Positions 1-9,103 are shown, numbered from the stretch's first letter. The stretch is 39,608 bases of DNA from Chloroflexota bacterium (GCA_012841405.1 DUUT01000203.1:1-39608); one strand, 5' to 3'. Notes: generated by a model not told the origin, from the sequence alone. Translations and numbers: made by a program.

Positions 1-238
1 CCCCGGTGGCCCACGCCGCCTGACGCGCCAGCAGGTCACTCTCCAGCCGGGCCACGAAGGCGGGATCGGGCTGCGGGCCCCGTCCGGCTCCCAGCGCCAG
101 CAGCGTGGCCACGCGCACGGCGGCGATATCGGCATCGCCTGTGCCGCGCAAGGGAACGCCATCGGGGGCCCGGCTCCCGCGCATCGCCTCGATGGCGGCA
201 TCGATCAGCTCGAGCGAATCACCTCTCATGGTCGTCAT
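1..238 (-). CDS. Possible sigma-factor partner protein, C-terminus beyond window
   Basis: An open minus-strand frame starts at ATG 238 (second ATG at 229) and runs off the left edge, giving 79 residues. The start lies inside the last codons of the sigma factor gene, overlapping it by 20 bases, as is common for a sigma factor and its co-transcribed regulator. The visible part is an amphipathic N-terminus (MTTMRGDSLELIDAAIEAMR) followed by a DPAFVARLESDLLARQA segment, a helical pattern often seen at the start of proteins encoded just after ECF sigma genes. No membrane segment or zinc-binding anti-sigma motif is visible in this part. The role as anti-sigma or regulator is inferred only from position. 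Confidence 0.6.
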   Translation of the reverse strand, partial: MTTMRGDSLELIDAAIEAMRGSRAPDGVPLRGTGDADIAAVRVATLLALGAGRGPQPDPAFVARLESDLLARQAAWATG

Positions 239-715
239 TCCTTTTCTGCGCGTCCTCCCGCACCACCGCAGTGGCGCGACGGAGGGCGCGGTGTTGTAGC
301 ACCTTGACATAATTGGCTGTTATGCCCATGATCTCGGCGGTATCCGCCACGGAACGCCCCTCCAGGATGCGCAGCTCCAGGACGCGCCGGTACTGGTGGG
401 GCAGGGCGCTCAGCAGCGATAGCGCCCAGGCGCTGAGGCGCCCATCGCCAGCCGCAGCCTCGTGCTCCGACGGCGCCTGTGTCGCCAGCAAGAAGTCCAG
501 GGGTAGCTCGAGGGCATCGAGGCATCGTACTGCGGCAGCGACTCGACGACGCGGGTGAACACCTCGGCGGTGAGGTCCTCGGCGTGTTGGCGGGTACCTG
601 TGCGCGCCAGGGCGAAGCGGTAGATCGCGTCGCAATGGCGCCGGTAGAGCGCGCTGAGTGCGGTGGGGTCACCGCGTCGCGCCGCCCGCGCCAGAGCCTC
701 GTCGGAATCTGACAT
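219..715 (-). pseudogene. ECF-type sigma-70 factor gene, frameshifted and missing region 2.3-2.4
   Basis: The N-terminal half starts at ATG 715 and reads a normal sigma region 2 (ALYRRHCDAIYRFALART, then AEDLTAEVFTRVVESLPQYD). Near 505-520 the frame is lost. The C-terminal half continues in another frame with a clear region 4 helix-turn-helix (LPHQYRRVLELRILEGRSVA, IMGITANYVKVLQHRALRRA). Between them the usual aromatic-rich segment of regions 2.3 and 2.4, which melts and reads the -10 element, is absent: about 30 residues appear deleted in addition to the shift. Both halves are recognisable, so this was a sigma factor, but as written it cannot yield a working one. A sequencing or assembly error could explain the shift but less easily the missing segment. 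Confidence 0.75.
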
Positions 716-814
716 GGGGCCGTCTCTCGCTGGTATGGTAAGTGGACAGGATCGATCCGTCACTATGATATTCGTCGGGGGGTTACAGACACGCGAGCCG
801 CAAAGCCATGTCGC

Positions 815-843
815 TTGACAGCAGTACGTGGGGTTGCTATAAT
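815..843 (+). promoter_or_regulatory. Perfect consensus sigma-A promoter for the split flavoprotein gene
   Basis: TTGACA at 815-820 and TATAAT at 838-843 are separated by exactly 17 bases, a 12 of 12 match to the consensus. Transcription should start near 850, about 65 bases before the ATG at 917. It is striking that the best promoter in the window serves a broken gene. Confidence 0.85.
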
Positions 844-916
844 CGTCTTGTATGTAAAGAGTATCCAAATAGCGCTCAGGAGTGTAAAATACAGCTCTCA
901 GCCCAGGGGGTGCGCT

Positions 917-1462
917 ATGAAGGTCGTCGCGATGCTCGGGAGCCCTCGCGCCCAAGGCGTCTCATCCACCGTCGCGCGGCGCGTGCTCGACGGCGCCCGC
1001 GCCGCCGGACACGAGGTGGTCGTCTATGAGCTGAACGCTATGAACGTGCGCGGCTGCCAGGGATGCCGTTTCTGTAAGGACCATGACGTCGATTGTCGCC
1101 TCGATGATGACCTCCAGCCATACTGGAAGGATCTCCATGAATGCGGAGCGCTCGTGGTCAGCGCGCCGAACTACTGCTCGCAGGTGTGCGGGCCCATGAT
1201 CACGTAAATGAACCGACACTACTGTCTCATCGGGGCCGACCGCAAGCCGCGCATCCATCCTGGCATCAAGTTGGTGGGTGTCTTCTCCCAGGGCGCTCCG
1301 ACGGTCAACGAGACGAGCCAGCGCAACTATGCGTGGTTCCTGGCTGACTTTGAGAATCGTGGCATGGTGCTTGTCGACACGCTCGTGGCCACTGGCGGCA
1401 CGTCGCTCGCCGAGGATAGCGCGATCATGCGGCGGGCCTACGATGTGGGCGCGGCGCTCTAG
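917..1462 (+). pseudogene. NADPH-dependent FMN reductase / iron-sulfur flavoprotein family gene split by an in-frame TAA
   Basis: The first part (ATG 917 to TAA 1205-1207, 96 residues) opens with the flavodoxin-fold motif MKVVAMLGSPRAQGVSSTVA and carries a CQGCRFCK cysteine cluster followed by DVDC. The second part resumes in the same frame with ATG at 1208 directly after the stop (MNRHYCLIG onward, to TAG 1460-1462). Relatives read a phosphate/flavin-loop segment of the type GxM-K-x-F-x-DRHY across this point, so the TAA replaces one ordinary codon, for example TAC or TAT for Tyr. The remainder is intact, so a single substitution explains the break. Two separate half-proteins by restart at the adjacent ATG are possible but unproven. 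The intact relative in this window is at 38095-38655. Confidence 0.75.
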
Positions 1463-1579
1463 ATGGTGGCGCCCTCGAGCGACCAGAAACGGTGCTGGAG
1501 CAGTGTTATGTCCTTCTACACCGTATGTGATTTATTCATCATTAAATAACATACTCATACCTACACATGGAGCCCATCG

Positions 1580-2713
1580 TTGGACCACAACACGATCGCA
1601 CCCCACGAGCCCCCCTCCTCTGCCGATGGCAAGGCGCTAGACATCGATACCGTCAATGACGCCGCCGAGGCCATGTTGGCCGATCTCGAGCTCAGCCCGT
1701 TGACCAAGACGACCTACCGGCATGGGCTGCACGCTCTGGTGCGCTACTTCCATTTGACCTGCGACGCCTATGACGAGGCCGATGCCCTAGCCCCCTGCCC
1801 CATCGAGCGCATTGACGAGGAGACACTGGCGGGGTTTGCGCGCTATCTCCGCGAGGCCTATCCGGACCCTCGCGCACGGCCCGGCGAGGACCAGGGCCCC
1901 ACGCGCACGGCGCGCACCTATATGGTGGCCGCGCGCCGATTGATGAACTGGCTTGACCTCCGCAACCTGCTCCCGGAGGGTGTGTCCTTCGAACGCATGG
2001 TGCGGCGCATCGACGCAGGCCGTGGCCATCGACGCCAAGGTTACCCCCAGCGACGCGTCGATCCGGAGGTGATGCGCGTCTTGACGCATTACATGCGGCA
2101 GAAGCTTCCCGAACGCGGTGCACGACGTCTCGTGATCCTGAGGAACCGGGTCCTGATGGCTCTGCTCTATGATACGGGCATGCGCATCAGCGAGGCTTTG
2201 GCCCTGTCACGCGAGGATGTCTTGGATGGGCGCGCGCACAAGGTACGCCTCACACGCACCAAGAACGGCAAGCCACGCACCGTCTTTCTCGGTGAGGAAA
2301 CGCGCCGCCTCATCGCGGCATACGTCCAGGAGCGCGAGCGCGCAGACGCCCGTGACGACGTCTTTGCCCCGCTCTTTGTTTCGCATGGACGGGGAAGGGC
2401 CAGCGGTGAGCGCGGAATGTCACCCATTACGCCGGCCCACGCCTGGCGCATCGTCAAGAGTGCCGCCCAAGCGGAAGGGCTGTACGACAATACGTCGCCG
2501 CACTCGCTGCGCCATCGGCGCGCCCAGGATCTTCTCGATGAGGGGATGCCGCTCGAATGGGTCGCTGCTCTCCTGGGGCACGAGCACCCCGACACGACGC
2601 GCGTCGTGTATGCCTGGGAGACGGATGAGGATCGCCTGGCGGATATGGTGGCCACTTTTGGCAGAAAGCCGACGGAAGCGGCCTCGGGCACGGGTCCTTC
2701 GGGCTCTGCGTAA
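1580..2713 (+). CDS. Tyrosine recombinase / phage-type integrase (XerC/D-like)
   Basis: Predicted site-specific recombinase of 377 residues from a TTG start at 1580; ATG 1673 (residue 32) is an alternative that would remove only a poorly conserved leader. The N-terminal third has the SAM-like core-binding domain (TKTTYRHGLHALVRYF). The catalytic domain shows Arg202 in TGMRISEAL, the Lys of RTKNGKPRTV, His308-x-x-Arg311 in SPHSLRHRR, His334 in LGHEH and the nucleophile Tyr344 in RVVYAW, so all active-site residues are present. Together with the two damaged genes on its left it suggests a site of past insertion or deletion. Chromosome-dimer resolution (Xer) versus mobile-element integrase cannot be decided: the long N-terminus and isolated position lean to the latter. 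No att repeats were recognised. Confidence 0.88.
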   Translation: MDHNTIAPHEPPSSADGKALDIDTVNDAAEAMLADLELSPLTKTTYRHGLHALVRYFHLTCDAYDEADALAPCPIERIDEETLAGFARYLREAYPDPRARPGEDQGPTRTARTYMVAARRLMNWLDLRNLLPEGVSFERMVRRIDAGRGHRRQGYPQRRVDPEVMRVLTHYMRQKLPERGARRLVILRNRVLMALLYDTGMRISEALALSREDVLDGRAHKVRLTRTKNGKPRTVFLGEETRRLIAAYVQERERADARDDVFAPLFVSHGRGRASGERGMSPITPAHAWRIVKSAAQAEGLYDNTSPHSLRHRRAQDLLDEGMPLEWVAALLGHEHPDTTRVVYAWETDEDRLADMVATFGRKPTEAASGTGPSGSA

Positions 2714-2726
2714 CGGCTGGCGAGGC

Positions 2727-3452
2727 TCACGCGCCGTTGGCCGCTGCCGCCAGCGGCTCTACCCAGATGTGCGCCGCCACGGCCAGTCCGAGCACGACCT
2801 CGCGGTCGGCGGCGTGCACGGTAACTGTCTCGTTATAGGGCAACACTTCTATCACGATGACCTCGGCACCGGGCACTACACAGTGTTCCTCGAGGAAGGC
2901 CATCATCCGCGGGTTACGCTCGATCTCTTCATGCACCCGTGCAAGGAGATAGCGCTGGCCCGGCGCGGCACTCAGTAGCGGGATGAGTTCCTCTGTGAGG
3001 GCCTCGTGGCCCGGCAAGGGATTCCCGTGAGGACACACCGTGCTCTCGTTGACCACCTCGGCAACGCGAGCGGCGGTTTCAGTCGTGAGGTTGTGCTCGA
3101 GCTTGTGGGCCTCTTCATGCACCCGGGACCAGGGCACCCCGAGCACACGAGCCAGGAGCAGCTCGGTGAGCATGTGTCGGCGGACAACGGAGGCAGCAGC
3201 CCGACGGCCGGCCTCGGTTAGGTGAATGGTCTTATCCTCCGCCATGGTGACCCAGCCATCGCGCACCATGCGCTGCACGGTGGCCGTCACGGTGGGTGGC
3301 GAGACCTCCATCCAGTCGGCGAGCTTGCGCCCAAAAACCGACTCGCCGTCGCGAGCAAGCACATAGATGACGCCAAGATAGTCTTCGACGGTTGGTGTCG
3401 GGCGCAGCTCCTCCGGGTACTCCGGGAGGCGATCACGTTCAGCTGGTACCAT
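2727..3452 (-). CDS. DtxR/MntR-family metal-dependent transcriptional regulator
   Basis: A 241-residue regulator from ATG 3452, which has a GGAAG sequence seven bases upstream; a TTG at 3473 would add seven residues. The N-terminal winged helix (TVEDYLGVIYVL, then VSPPTVTATVQRMVRDGWV and the wing TIHLTEAGRRAA) and the dimerisation/metal domain (LLARVLGVPWSRVHEEAHKLEH, and VCPHGNPLPG) are typical of the DtxR family. A C-terminal SH3-like FeoA-type domain (VPGAEVIVIEVLPYNETVTV) completes the long form of the family. Such proteins bind Fe or Mn and repress uptake genes. No transporter gene is adjacent, so the metal and regulon are unknown. It converges with the recombinase gene, 13 bases apart. 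Confidence 0.9.
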   Translation of the reverse strand: MVPAERDRLPEYPEELRPTPTVEDYLGVIYVLARDGESVFGRKLADWMEVSPPTVTATVQRMVRDGWVTMAEDKTIHLTEAGRRAAASVVRRHMLTELLLARVLGVPWSRVHEEAHKLEHNLTTETAARVAEVVNESTVCPHGNPLPGHEALTEELIPLLSAAPGQRYLLARVHEEIERNPRMMAFLEEHCVVPGAEVIVIEVLPYNETVTVHAADREVVLGLAVAAHIWVEPLAAAANGA

Positions 3453-3522
3453 CTGTTCACTTCCATGGTGCAACCGAGGGCAGAGGCCGCCGGGAGGTCA
3501 CCCCTTACACATTGCCACCTCG

Positions 3523-3551
3523 ATTCTACCACCGCATCCGGCGCGGCGCAA
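3523..3551 (-). promoter_or_regulatory. Probable promoter of the DtxR-family gene
   Basis: On the minus strand TTGCGC (3551-3546) and TAGAAT (3528-3523) are spaced by 17 bases. The -10 matches 5 of 6 bases, the -35 only 3 of 6. Transcription would start near 3516, upstream of both candidate starts. Confidence 0.5.
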
Positions 3552-3939
3552 CATGCCCCCTACCCCGGAACGCCTCGGCATCTGCTGTAGGGTAAGGCCG
3601 TCCGACGACGGTCGGGGATGCTGGCAGGATGCTGCAAGCCGTACTACTGTTATGTCGCGTCTAGCACCGCATCCCGGATCAGCATCACGCCGTGTGCCAG
3701 CATCGTGTGGGCAACGTTCGTGCATCCTTGTGCGTCGTGCCGCGCAACGCGCGAAAGCACCTTGCGTGCCAGACGCGATTGTTGTACTCTGGTGATGCTG
3801 AGGATGGTCTATTCCACGTCGGCGCAGCAAGCTACTCGCAGCGCTCGACATCGTCTCGGGTGCCGGGGAGGTTGTGGCGATACGCGAGGCGTCCGGCGTC
3901 ACGTCGCAATGCTCTCGGGAGGACTGTGGAGGAGCTCGG
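3552..3939. other. Non-coding gap between the divergent DtxR-family and hybrid kinase genes
   Basis: No convincing gene is seen. Open frames here have no recognisable protein and are shadows of the GC bias. Only a weak plus-strand promoter-like pair (TTGCGT 3762-3767, TGTACT 3783-3788, spacer 15) precedes the kinase gene. A good ribosome binding site GGAGGAG lies at 3928-3934. Confidence 0.4.
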
Positions 3940-6900
3940 GTGGCCGATCGGCCTGCGCATGATGGCATGCAACTGCACACGGACGTAATCGCGTCGCAAG
4001 ACGATAGCGGAACTCGGTCGGAGGGCGGTAGCGGCCCGCAGTGGCGCCAGGCGGGCATCCGCGAGCGCCTCCTCCAGCTGGGCCCCTATCTTCGTAAGCG
4101 TGCACTGATCGGGGCCCTCGTGACGCTGCTCGTCCTCCTCCCCTTCTATCTGCAGCTCACGTTGCGCGCCCAGGAGTGGCTCCTCGGCGAGGCACGTGTT
4201 GAGGTATCCACCAAGCTCGATTCCCACGGGAATGCTCTCGCCTCCGCGCTCTATCGGCGCCTCGCGCTACTCCAGAGCCTGCGCGCCTATGTGCGCTCCG
4301 ACCTCGACGCGGTGTCCCGTGCGCTCGACCCAGAGTCTTCCGCCAGCCTGGATAGCTGGGCCAGCGGTTTGAGTGTCGGCACCACCGGGGTTACCTACTT
4401 TTCCATCGCTCCCAGTGGGCGGCTGCGGTACGTCTATCCGCTCGCCACCAACGAGGACCTGCTGGATACCGACCTGCTCCGCGATGCCTGTCCCGATCTG
4501 CGCGCGAACGCACTGCGCGCCATTGCCACCCACGAGACGGCGGTGGGATGGCTGCGCGAGGGGTGCCGCGACAGCCAGCGCCTGTGCGCCCACCTGGCGG
4601 TGCTCGATGAGCAAGACCTCTGGGGCCTCGTGGGCATGGTCCTCGATCTGAGCCCCATCCTCTACGAGGCCGGCATTCAGGCGCAGCCCTCGGACCTCGA
4701 TCTCGCACTGCGTGATCACACGGGGATGGTGCTCGTCGGCCCCAGCGCTGTCTTTTCCTCGCAGCCGGCGATCCACCGCATCGAGCTTCCCGATGGCTAC
4801 TGGGAGCTCGCCGGCGTCCCCGCCGGCGGCTGGTCCGCATCGATTCGCGGCACGCTGGCCGCGTTCCAGGCCGCCGGCTTGGCCATCATGGCACTCGTGG
4901 TGGTTCTCGTGGGCGTCATTGTCACGCGGCAGGACTACCTGGCGCAGATGGTTCGCGATCGTACCACCGAGCTCGAATCGGTGAACCACGAGCTGCAGGT
5001 TGAACTCGCCGAGCGCCAACGCATCGAAACGGCCCTCCGTGACTCTGAAGAGCTGTACAAAACCCTCGTCGAGACCTCGCCGGATGCAGTCGTTATGACG
5101 GACGTGCAGGGCCAGATCCTGAGCGTCTCACGGCGGATGGTCGAATGGCATGGGTACGCTGAGCCAGATGCCCTGGTCGGCTTGAACACGATGGACCTCG
5201 TGACGCCCGCTGACCGCACCCGTGCCCGCGAGCATCTGCAGGCCACGCTACGAAGCGACGAGCCCAGCGCGGCAGAGTACACCCTGATGCGGCGCGATGG
5301 CACCTCATTTGTGGGCGAAATCCGATCTAGTCCCATCAACGATGCCGAGGGACGGCCGCGTGCCATCGTCAGCACGATCCGCGATATCACCCAGCGCCGC
5401 CGCGATGAGGAGGCGCTACAAGAGCTTGCCGCCAACCTCGAGGATCGCGTCCGGCAGCGCACCTTCGAGGTACAGGTGCTCTACGAGCTGTCTCAGCAGA
5501 TCGGTTTTGAGCTCCGCGATGACGAGTTGCTGGGGCTGACGCTGCAACATGCCCAGCGCGTGGTGCCCTATGACGCGGCAGCGGTACTCCTGCTCTTGGG
5601 GGACGACTACACCATCTATATACGCTCTGCGCGTGAGCTCTCGACCCACAGCGAACGCCAGTTGGTGAACTGCCTCATCGCGAACTATGGGTACGTCAGC
5701 GGCCGAGCGCTGGATGCTGATCGCGCACGCGTGACGTATCTGCACCAAGCGCCCATGGATGCCGACAAGGCCACCGTGCCAGTGTTGGGCTCGGTGTTCC
5801 AGGTTCCTCTCGTCTTCTCTCGGCGCCTGAGGCCGAACGAAGCCACCCTCGGCGCCATGGAACAAGGCCCGGCCTCACAGATACCGCTGGGAAGGGCTGA
5901 GAAACGAGAGGTCGTGGGGTTACTGGTGGTGGCCGCCGAGGAGATAGGGGCCTTTAGCGAGGACCAGATGCGCCTCGTGTACACCATGGCGAACCAGACG
6001 GCATCGGCGCTGCAGCGCATGCGCGCCCTCCTGGCAGCCCAGCAGGAGCGTCTCGAGAGCCTCGTCGAAAACCTCCCCGAGGGCGTCCTGCTGCTCGATG
6101 GTGATTTCCGGCCTCTCGTCGTCAATCCCGCGGCACGCCACTACCTGGTTGCCCTGGGGAGCGTCGTGCAGGATGGAGTGTTGTCTCAGCTTGGGGGTAA
6201 GGCACTGGGCACCATCCTGCGCTGGGCCGATGGCCACCAGCCTTACGAGCTGGTCACGGAGGGGCCGCCGCGACGCACCTACGAGGTGCTGGCGCGTCCA
6301 CTACTCGATGATGACCAGGACGGTAGCGAGCATCGCCTCATCCGTAGCTGGGTGCTCGTCCTCCGCGACGTCACGGAGGAACGATCCGTCCAGGCGCGGA
6401 TGCAGCAGCAGGCGCGCCTGGCGGCCGTGGGGCAACTCGCGGCCGGCATTGCACACGACTTTAACAATCTCCTCACGTCGATCCTCGGCTACGCCGAGCT
6501 TGCCGCGACCGATCCTGATCTTCCCGACGCATTCCGAGACGATATGGACATCATCGCCCGGCAAGGACGGCGTGCCGCCGATCTCGTGCGCCAGATCCTC
6601 GACTTTTCGCGCAAGTCGATCAGCCGGCAACAGACGCTCGATCTCGCCCCCTTTATGCGCGAGACGGTCAAGCTGCTGCAGCGCACGTTGCCGGAGCCTG
6701 TGGCCATCGTTCTCGAGGCAAGCCGCGATGAGGACTATACCGTGCGCGCCGACATCACGCAGATGCAGCAGGCGATTACCAACCTGGCGATCAATGCCCG
6801 TGATGCCATGCCAGAGGGCGGCACGCTGAGCTTTGGGCTCTCGCGCTTCTACCTGGGTGCCGACGAGGAACCTCCTGTTCCATGGATGCCTCCCGGTCAC

Positions 6901-7623
6901 TGGGTGCGGCTCACCGTCACGGACACGGGGGTGGGGATCCCCGATCAGGTGATGCCGCACGTGTTCGAGCCCTTTTTCACCACCAAGGGGCCCACAGAGG
7001 GCACCGGTCTGGGTCTCTCTCAGGTCTATGGCATCGTCAGGCAGCACAACGGTTTCATCGGCGTGGAGAGCGAGCCGGGCGCGGGCGCCACTGTCACCAT
7101 GTACTTCCCGGCACAGGTCTCACCGCAGCTCGACACGACAGCCCCTGAGCGGCGCCGCGACGAGCTGCCGCGCGGCAGCGACGACACCACCATCCTCGTT
7201 GTCGAGGATGAGGACGCCGTTCGGCAGGTCAGCGCACGCACCCTGGAGAGGCTGGGGTACCATGTGCTCTCATCACGGGACGGCGTCGAGGCACTGGGGC
7301 TGTATGACCGCTATGCCGGCAGCATCGATTTGGTGCTGATGGATCTCGTCATGCCCAAGATGGGAGGGCGCGAGCTGCTGCTGGCGCTGCGTGAGCGCGA
7401 CCCCAATGTGAAGGTGATCGTGATGAGCGGCTACCCCCTTGATGTGGAAGTCGAGGACATCCTCGTTGGGGAGCACATCGCGTGGTTGCCAAAGCCCCTG
7501 CGCCTCGGAGATCTCGCCGCACGCGTTCGCGCCATGCTCGACCGGAATGGCTCTGGCGCTCTCCCCAGCGCCCAGGACACCCCGGACGATGCGCAGAGCC
7601 TCCATAAAGCGCCCGGGGCGTGA
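3940..7623 (+). CDS. Membrane hybrid histidine kinase: CHASE-PAS-GAF-PAS-HisKA-HATPase-receiver
   Basis: The GTG at 3940 is preferred because GGAGGAG (3928-3934) precedes it by five bases; GTG 3874 and ATG 3967 are alternatives in the same frame. From 3940 the protein has 1227 residues: transmembrane helix about 55-75, an extracytoplasmic CHASE-type sensor (GRLRYVYPLATNEDLLDTDL), a second helix about 308-331, a short coiled coil, PAS (about 372-485), GAF (about 513-687), a second PAS (about 705-817), HisKA with phospho-acceptor His839 in GIAHDFNNLL, HATPase with NLAINARDAMPEGG, DTGVGIP and GTGLGLS boxes, and a receiver whose Asp1135 lies in LVLMDLVMPK. All catalytic residues are present. No partner response regulator or phosphotransfer gene is adjacent, so the ligand and output are unknown; the HDFNNLL box is the class typical of hybrid kinases. 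Confidence 0.93.
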   Translation: MADRPAHDGMQLHTDVIASQDDSGTRSEGGSGPQWRQAGIRERLLQLGPYLRKRALIGALVTLLVLLPFYLQLTLRAQEWLLGEARVEVSTKLDSHGNALASALYRRLALLQSLRAYVRSDLDAVSRALDPESSASLDSWASGLSVGTTGVTYFSIAPSGRLRYVYPLATNEDLLDTDLLRDACPDLRANALRAIATHETAVGWLREGCRDSQRLCAHLAVLDEQDLWGLVGMVLDLSPILYEAGIQAQPSDLDLALRDHTGMVLVGPSAVFSSQPAIHRIELPDGYWELAGVPAGGWSASIRGTLAAFQAAGLAIMALVVVLVGVIVTRQDYLAQMVRDRTTELESVNHELQVELAERQRIETALRDSEELYKTLVETSPDAVVMTDVQGQILSVSRRMVEWHGYAEPDALVGLNTMDLVTPADRTRAREHLQATLRSDEPSAAEYTLMRRDGTSFVGEIRSSPINDAEGRPRAIVSTIRDITQRRRDEEALQELAANLEDRVRQRTFEVQVLYELSQQIGFELRDDELLGLTLQHAQRVVPYDAAAVLLLLGDDYTIYIRSARELSTHSERQLVNCLIANYGYVSGRALDADRARVTYLHQAPMDADKATVPVLGSVFQVPLVFSRRLRPNEATLGAMEQGPASQIPLGRAEKREVVGLLVVAAEEIGAFSEDQMRLVYTMANQTASALQRMRALLAAQQERLESLVENLPEGVLLLDGDFRPLVVNPAARHYLVALGSVVQDGVLSQLGGKALGTILRWADGHQPYELVTEGPPRRTYEVLARPLLDDDQDGSEHRLIRSWVLVLRDVTEERSVQARMQQQARLAAVGQLAAGIAHDFNNLLTSILGYAELAATDPDLPDAFRDDMDIIARQGRRAADLVRQILDFSRKSISRQQTLDLAPFMRETVKLLQRTLPEPVAIVLEASRDEDYTVRADITQMQQAITNLAINARDAMPEGGTLSFGLSRFYLGADEEPPVPWMPPGHWVRLTVTDTGVGIPDQVMPHVFEPFFTTKGPTEGTGLGLSQVYGIVRQHNGFIGVESEPGAGATVTMYFPAQVSPQLDTTAPERRRDELPRGSDDTTILVVEDEDAVRQVSARTLERLGYHVLSSRDGVEALGLYDRYAGSIDLVLMDLVMPKMGGRELLLALRERDPNVKVIVMSGYPLDVEVEDILVGEHIAWLPKPLRLGDLAARVRAMLDRNGSGALPSAQDTPDDAQSLHKAPGA

Positions 7624-7733
7624 CAGGCGCTGCACTGCCTTACAGGGCGCTCTCCACATGGACCTCGGGTATCGGTTCGCGCTTGCGCGCCCGCGTCGGC
7701 TGGCCATTCCAGCTCCTAGCCCTACAAGATCGC

Positions 7734-7762
7734 TTGGCGCTCCTTACGCGGAATGCTATAAT
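7734..7762 (+). promoter_or_regulatory. Promoter of the S41 protease gene (and smpB)
   Basis: TTGGCG (7734-7739) and a perfect TATAAT (7757-7762) are spaced by 17 bases. The predicted start near 7769 gives a leader of about 70 bases before ATG 7838. It lies in the 214-base gap after the kinase gene, so the protease is not part of the kinase transcript alone. Confidence 0.75.
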
Positions 7763-7837
7763 CCGTTCTTGACTCTAGTGTTCAAGATTTGTCCAGGCGA
7801 TTGTACCAGTGCGTCGCCTGCTGAAGGACTGTGAGCC

Positions 7838-9097
7838 ATGGCGAACGATAGGTTCGAGGAGCTAATCCCAAGGCCGCCCCGGGGCCTCCGTATCTCCTCG
7901 TTGGTGCTTGGGGCCATCCTGCTCCTCATCCTCGGCTTTGGGGCTGGCGTAGCCACCATGTTATTCGCCGGCGCCGATCTGCAGCGTGCCGTGTCCACAC
8001 TCGCGCCGGGCGCCCCCGCTGTTGCTGCCCCACCCGAGGAAGGCTTCAAGCTGCTAGATGAGGTGTGGACCATTCTGCAAGAGGAGTACGTCGATCCGGA
8101 GGCACTCGACAACCAAGAGCTGATCCATGGCGCTGCGTCCGGCATGGCGGGCGCCGTCGGCGATCCGCATACCGTCTTTGTGGAGCCCCTTCCGGCCGCG
8201 ATTATGGAACAAGACATGCAGGGATCGTTCGAGGGTATCGGCGCATCCGTGGACATGATCGACGGTCGGATCGTCATCGTGCACCCTCTGCCAAACAGCC
8301 CGGCGCTGGCCGTCGGCCTCCAGGAGGGTGACGTCATTCTCGCGGCGGATGGCGAGTCCCTCGAGGGCAAGACGCTGACCGAAGCGATCACCCTGATCCG
8401 CGGATCGCAGGGGACCGTGGTGCATTTGCTCATCGAACGCGAGGGGGTGGCCGAGCCATTCGTTGTGTCGGTGACGCGCGACAAGATCGAGTTGATGACC
8501 GTCGAATATACGATGCGTGACGATGGCATCGCTTATGTTCGCCTGACCGAGTTTAACGCCATCGCACGGGATCGGCTGCGCGAGGCCCTCGAGGAGCTAA
8601 TGCGCCAGGATCCGAAGGGGCTGATCCTTGACCTGCGGAGTAATCCTGGTGGGTACCTCGATATGGCCGTGGACGTCGCGGGCGAGTTCCTGCCGAGGGG
8701 GACGCTGGTACTCACAGAGAGCGAGCGTGATCGCGAGCCCAAGGAGCACCGCGTTCGCGGTCGCGGCCTGGCGACCGAGATCCCACTGGTCGTCCTGGTC
8801 AATAGAGGCAGCGCCAGTGCCTCCGAGATCGTTGCCGGTGCCATTCGCGATCACGACCGTGGCGTGCTCATCGGTGAAACGACCTACGGCAAGGGCTCGG
8901 TGCAGAACCCCCACCGCCTCACCGATGGATCCAGTCTTCGGGTGACCATCGCACGCTGGTACCTGCCAAACGGTGATCATCTCGATGGAAACGGCATCGT
9001 GCCGGACATCGAGGTCACCCCCTCACCGGAGGAGAGCCTTGCAGGGGCGGACCCTCAACTGGACCGGGCGGTCGCTTTTCTCATCAACGGGGAGTAG
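7838..9097 (+). CDS. S41-family carboxyl-terminal processing protease (Ctp)
   Basis: A 419-residue envelope protease anchored by one N-terminal helix (about residues 19-45, LVLGAILLLILGFGAGVATM). It then shows the usual Ctp order: N-terminal helical domain (LLDEVWTILQEEYVDPEAL), PDZ domain that presents substrate C-termini (GSFEGIGASVDMIDGRIVIV to about LLIEREG), and the catalytic core. The Ser-Lys dyad is visible as Ser327 in GSASASEIVAGA and Lys352 in TYGKGSVQ, 25 residues apart as in plant D1 processing protease. The length is normal. smpB follows after six bases, so the two are probably co-transcribed. This is an interesting pairing, because both Ctp-like tail proteases and trans-translation deal with C-terminal tags, but a functional link is speculative. 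Confidence 0.93.
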   Translation: MANDRFEELIPRPPRGLRISSLVLGAILLLILGFGAGVATMLFAGADLQRAVSTLAPGAPAVAAPPEEGFKLLDEVWTILQEEYVDPEALDNQELIHGAASGMAGAVGDPHTVFVEPLPAAIMEQDMQGSFEGIGASVDMIDGRIVIVHPLPNSPALAVGLQEGDVILAADGESLEGKTLTEAITLIRGSQGTVVHLLIEREGVAEPFVVSVTRDKIELMTVEYTMRDDGIAYVRLTEFNAIARDRLREALEELMRQDPKGLILDLRSNPGGYLDMAVDVAGEFLPRGTLVLTESERDREPKEHRVRGRGLATEIPLVVLVNRGSASASEIVAGAIRDHDRGVLIGETTYGKGSVQNPHRLTDGSSLRVTIARWYLPNGDHLDGNGIVPDIEVTPSPEESLAGADPQLDRAVAFLINGE

Positions 9098-9103
9098 GAC
9101 ATC

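Noticed and set aside
716..800. ECF-type autoregulatory promoter before the sigma gene
   Set aside because: A TGTAAC-like word exists on the minus strand, but no matching -10 with proper spacing could be defended.
3498..4058. 186-codon minus-strand open frame over the gap and the kinase start
   Set aside because: It overlaps the kinase gene and its promoter region, and the translation shows no protein-like pattern.
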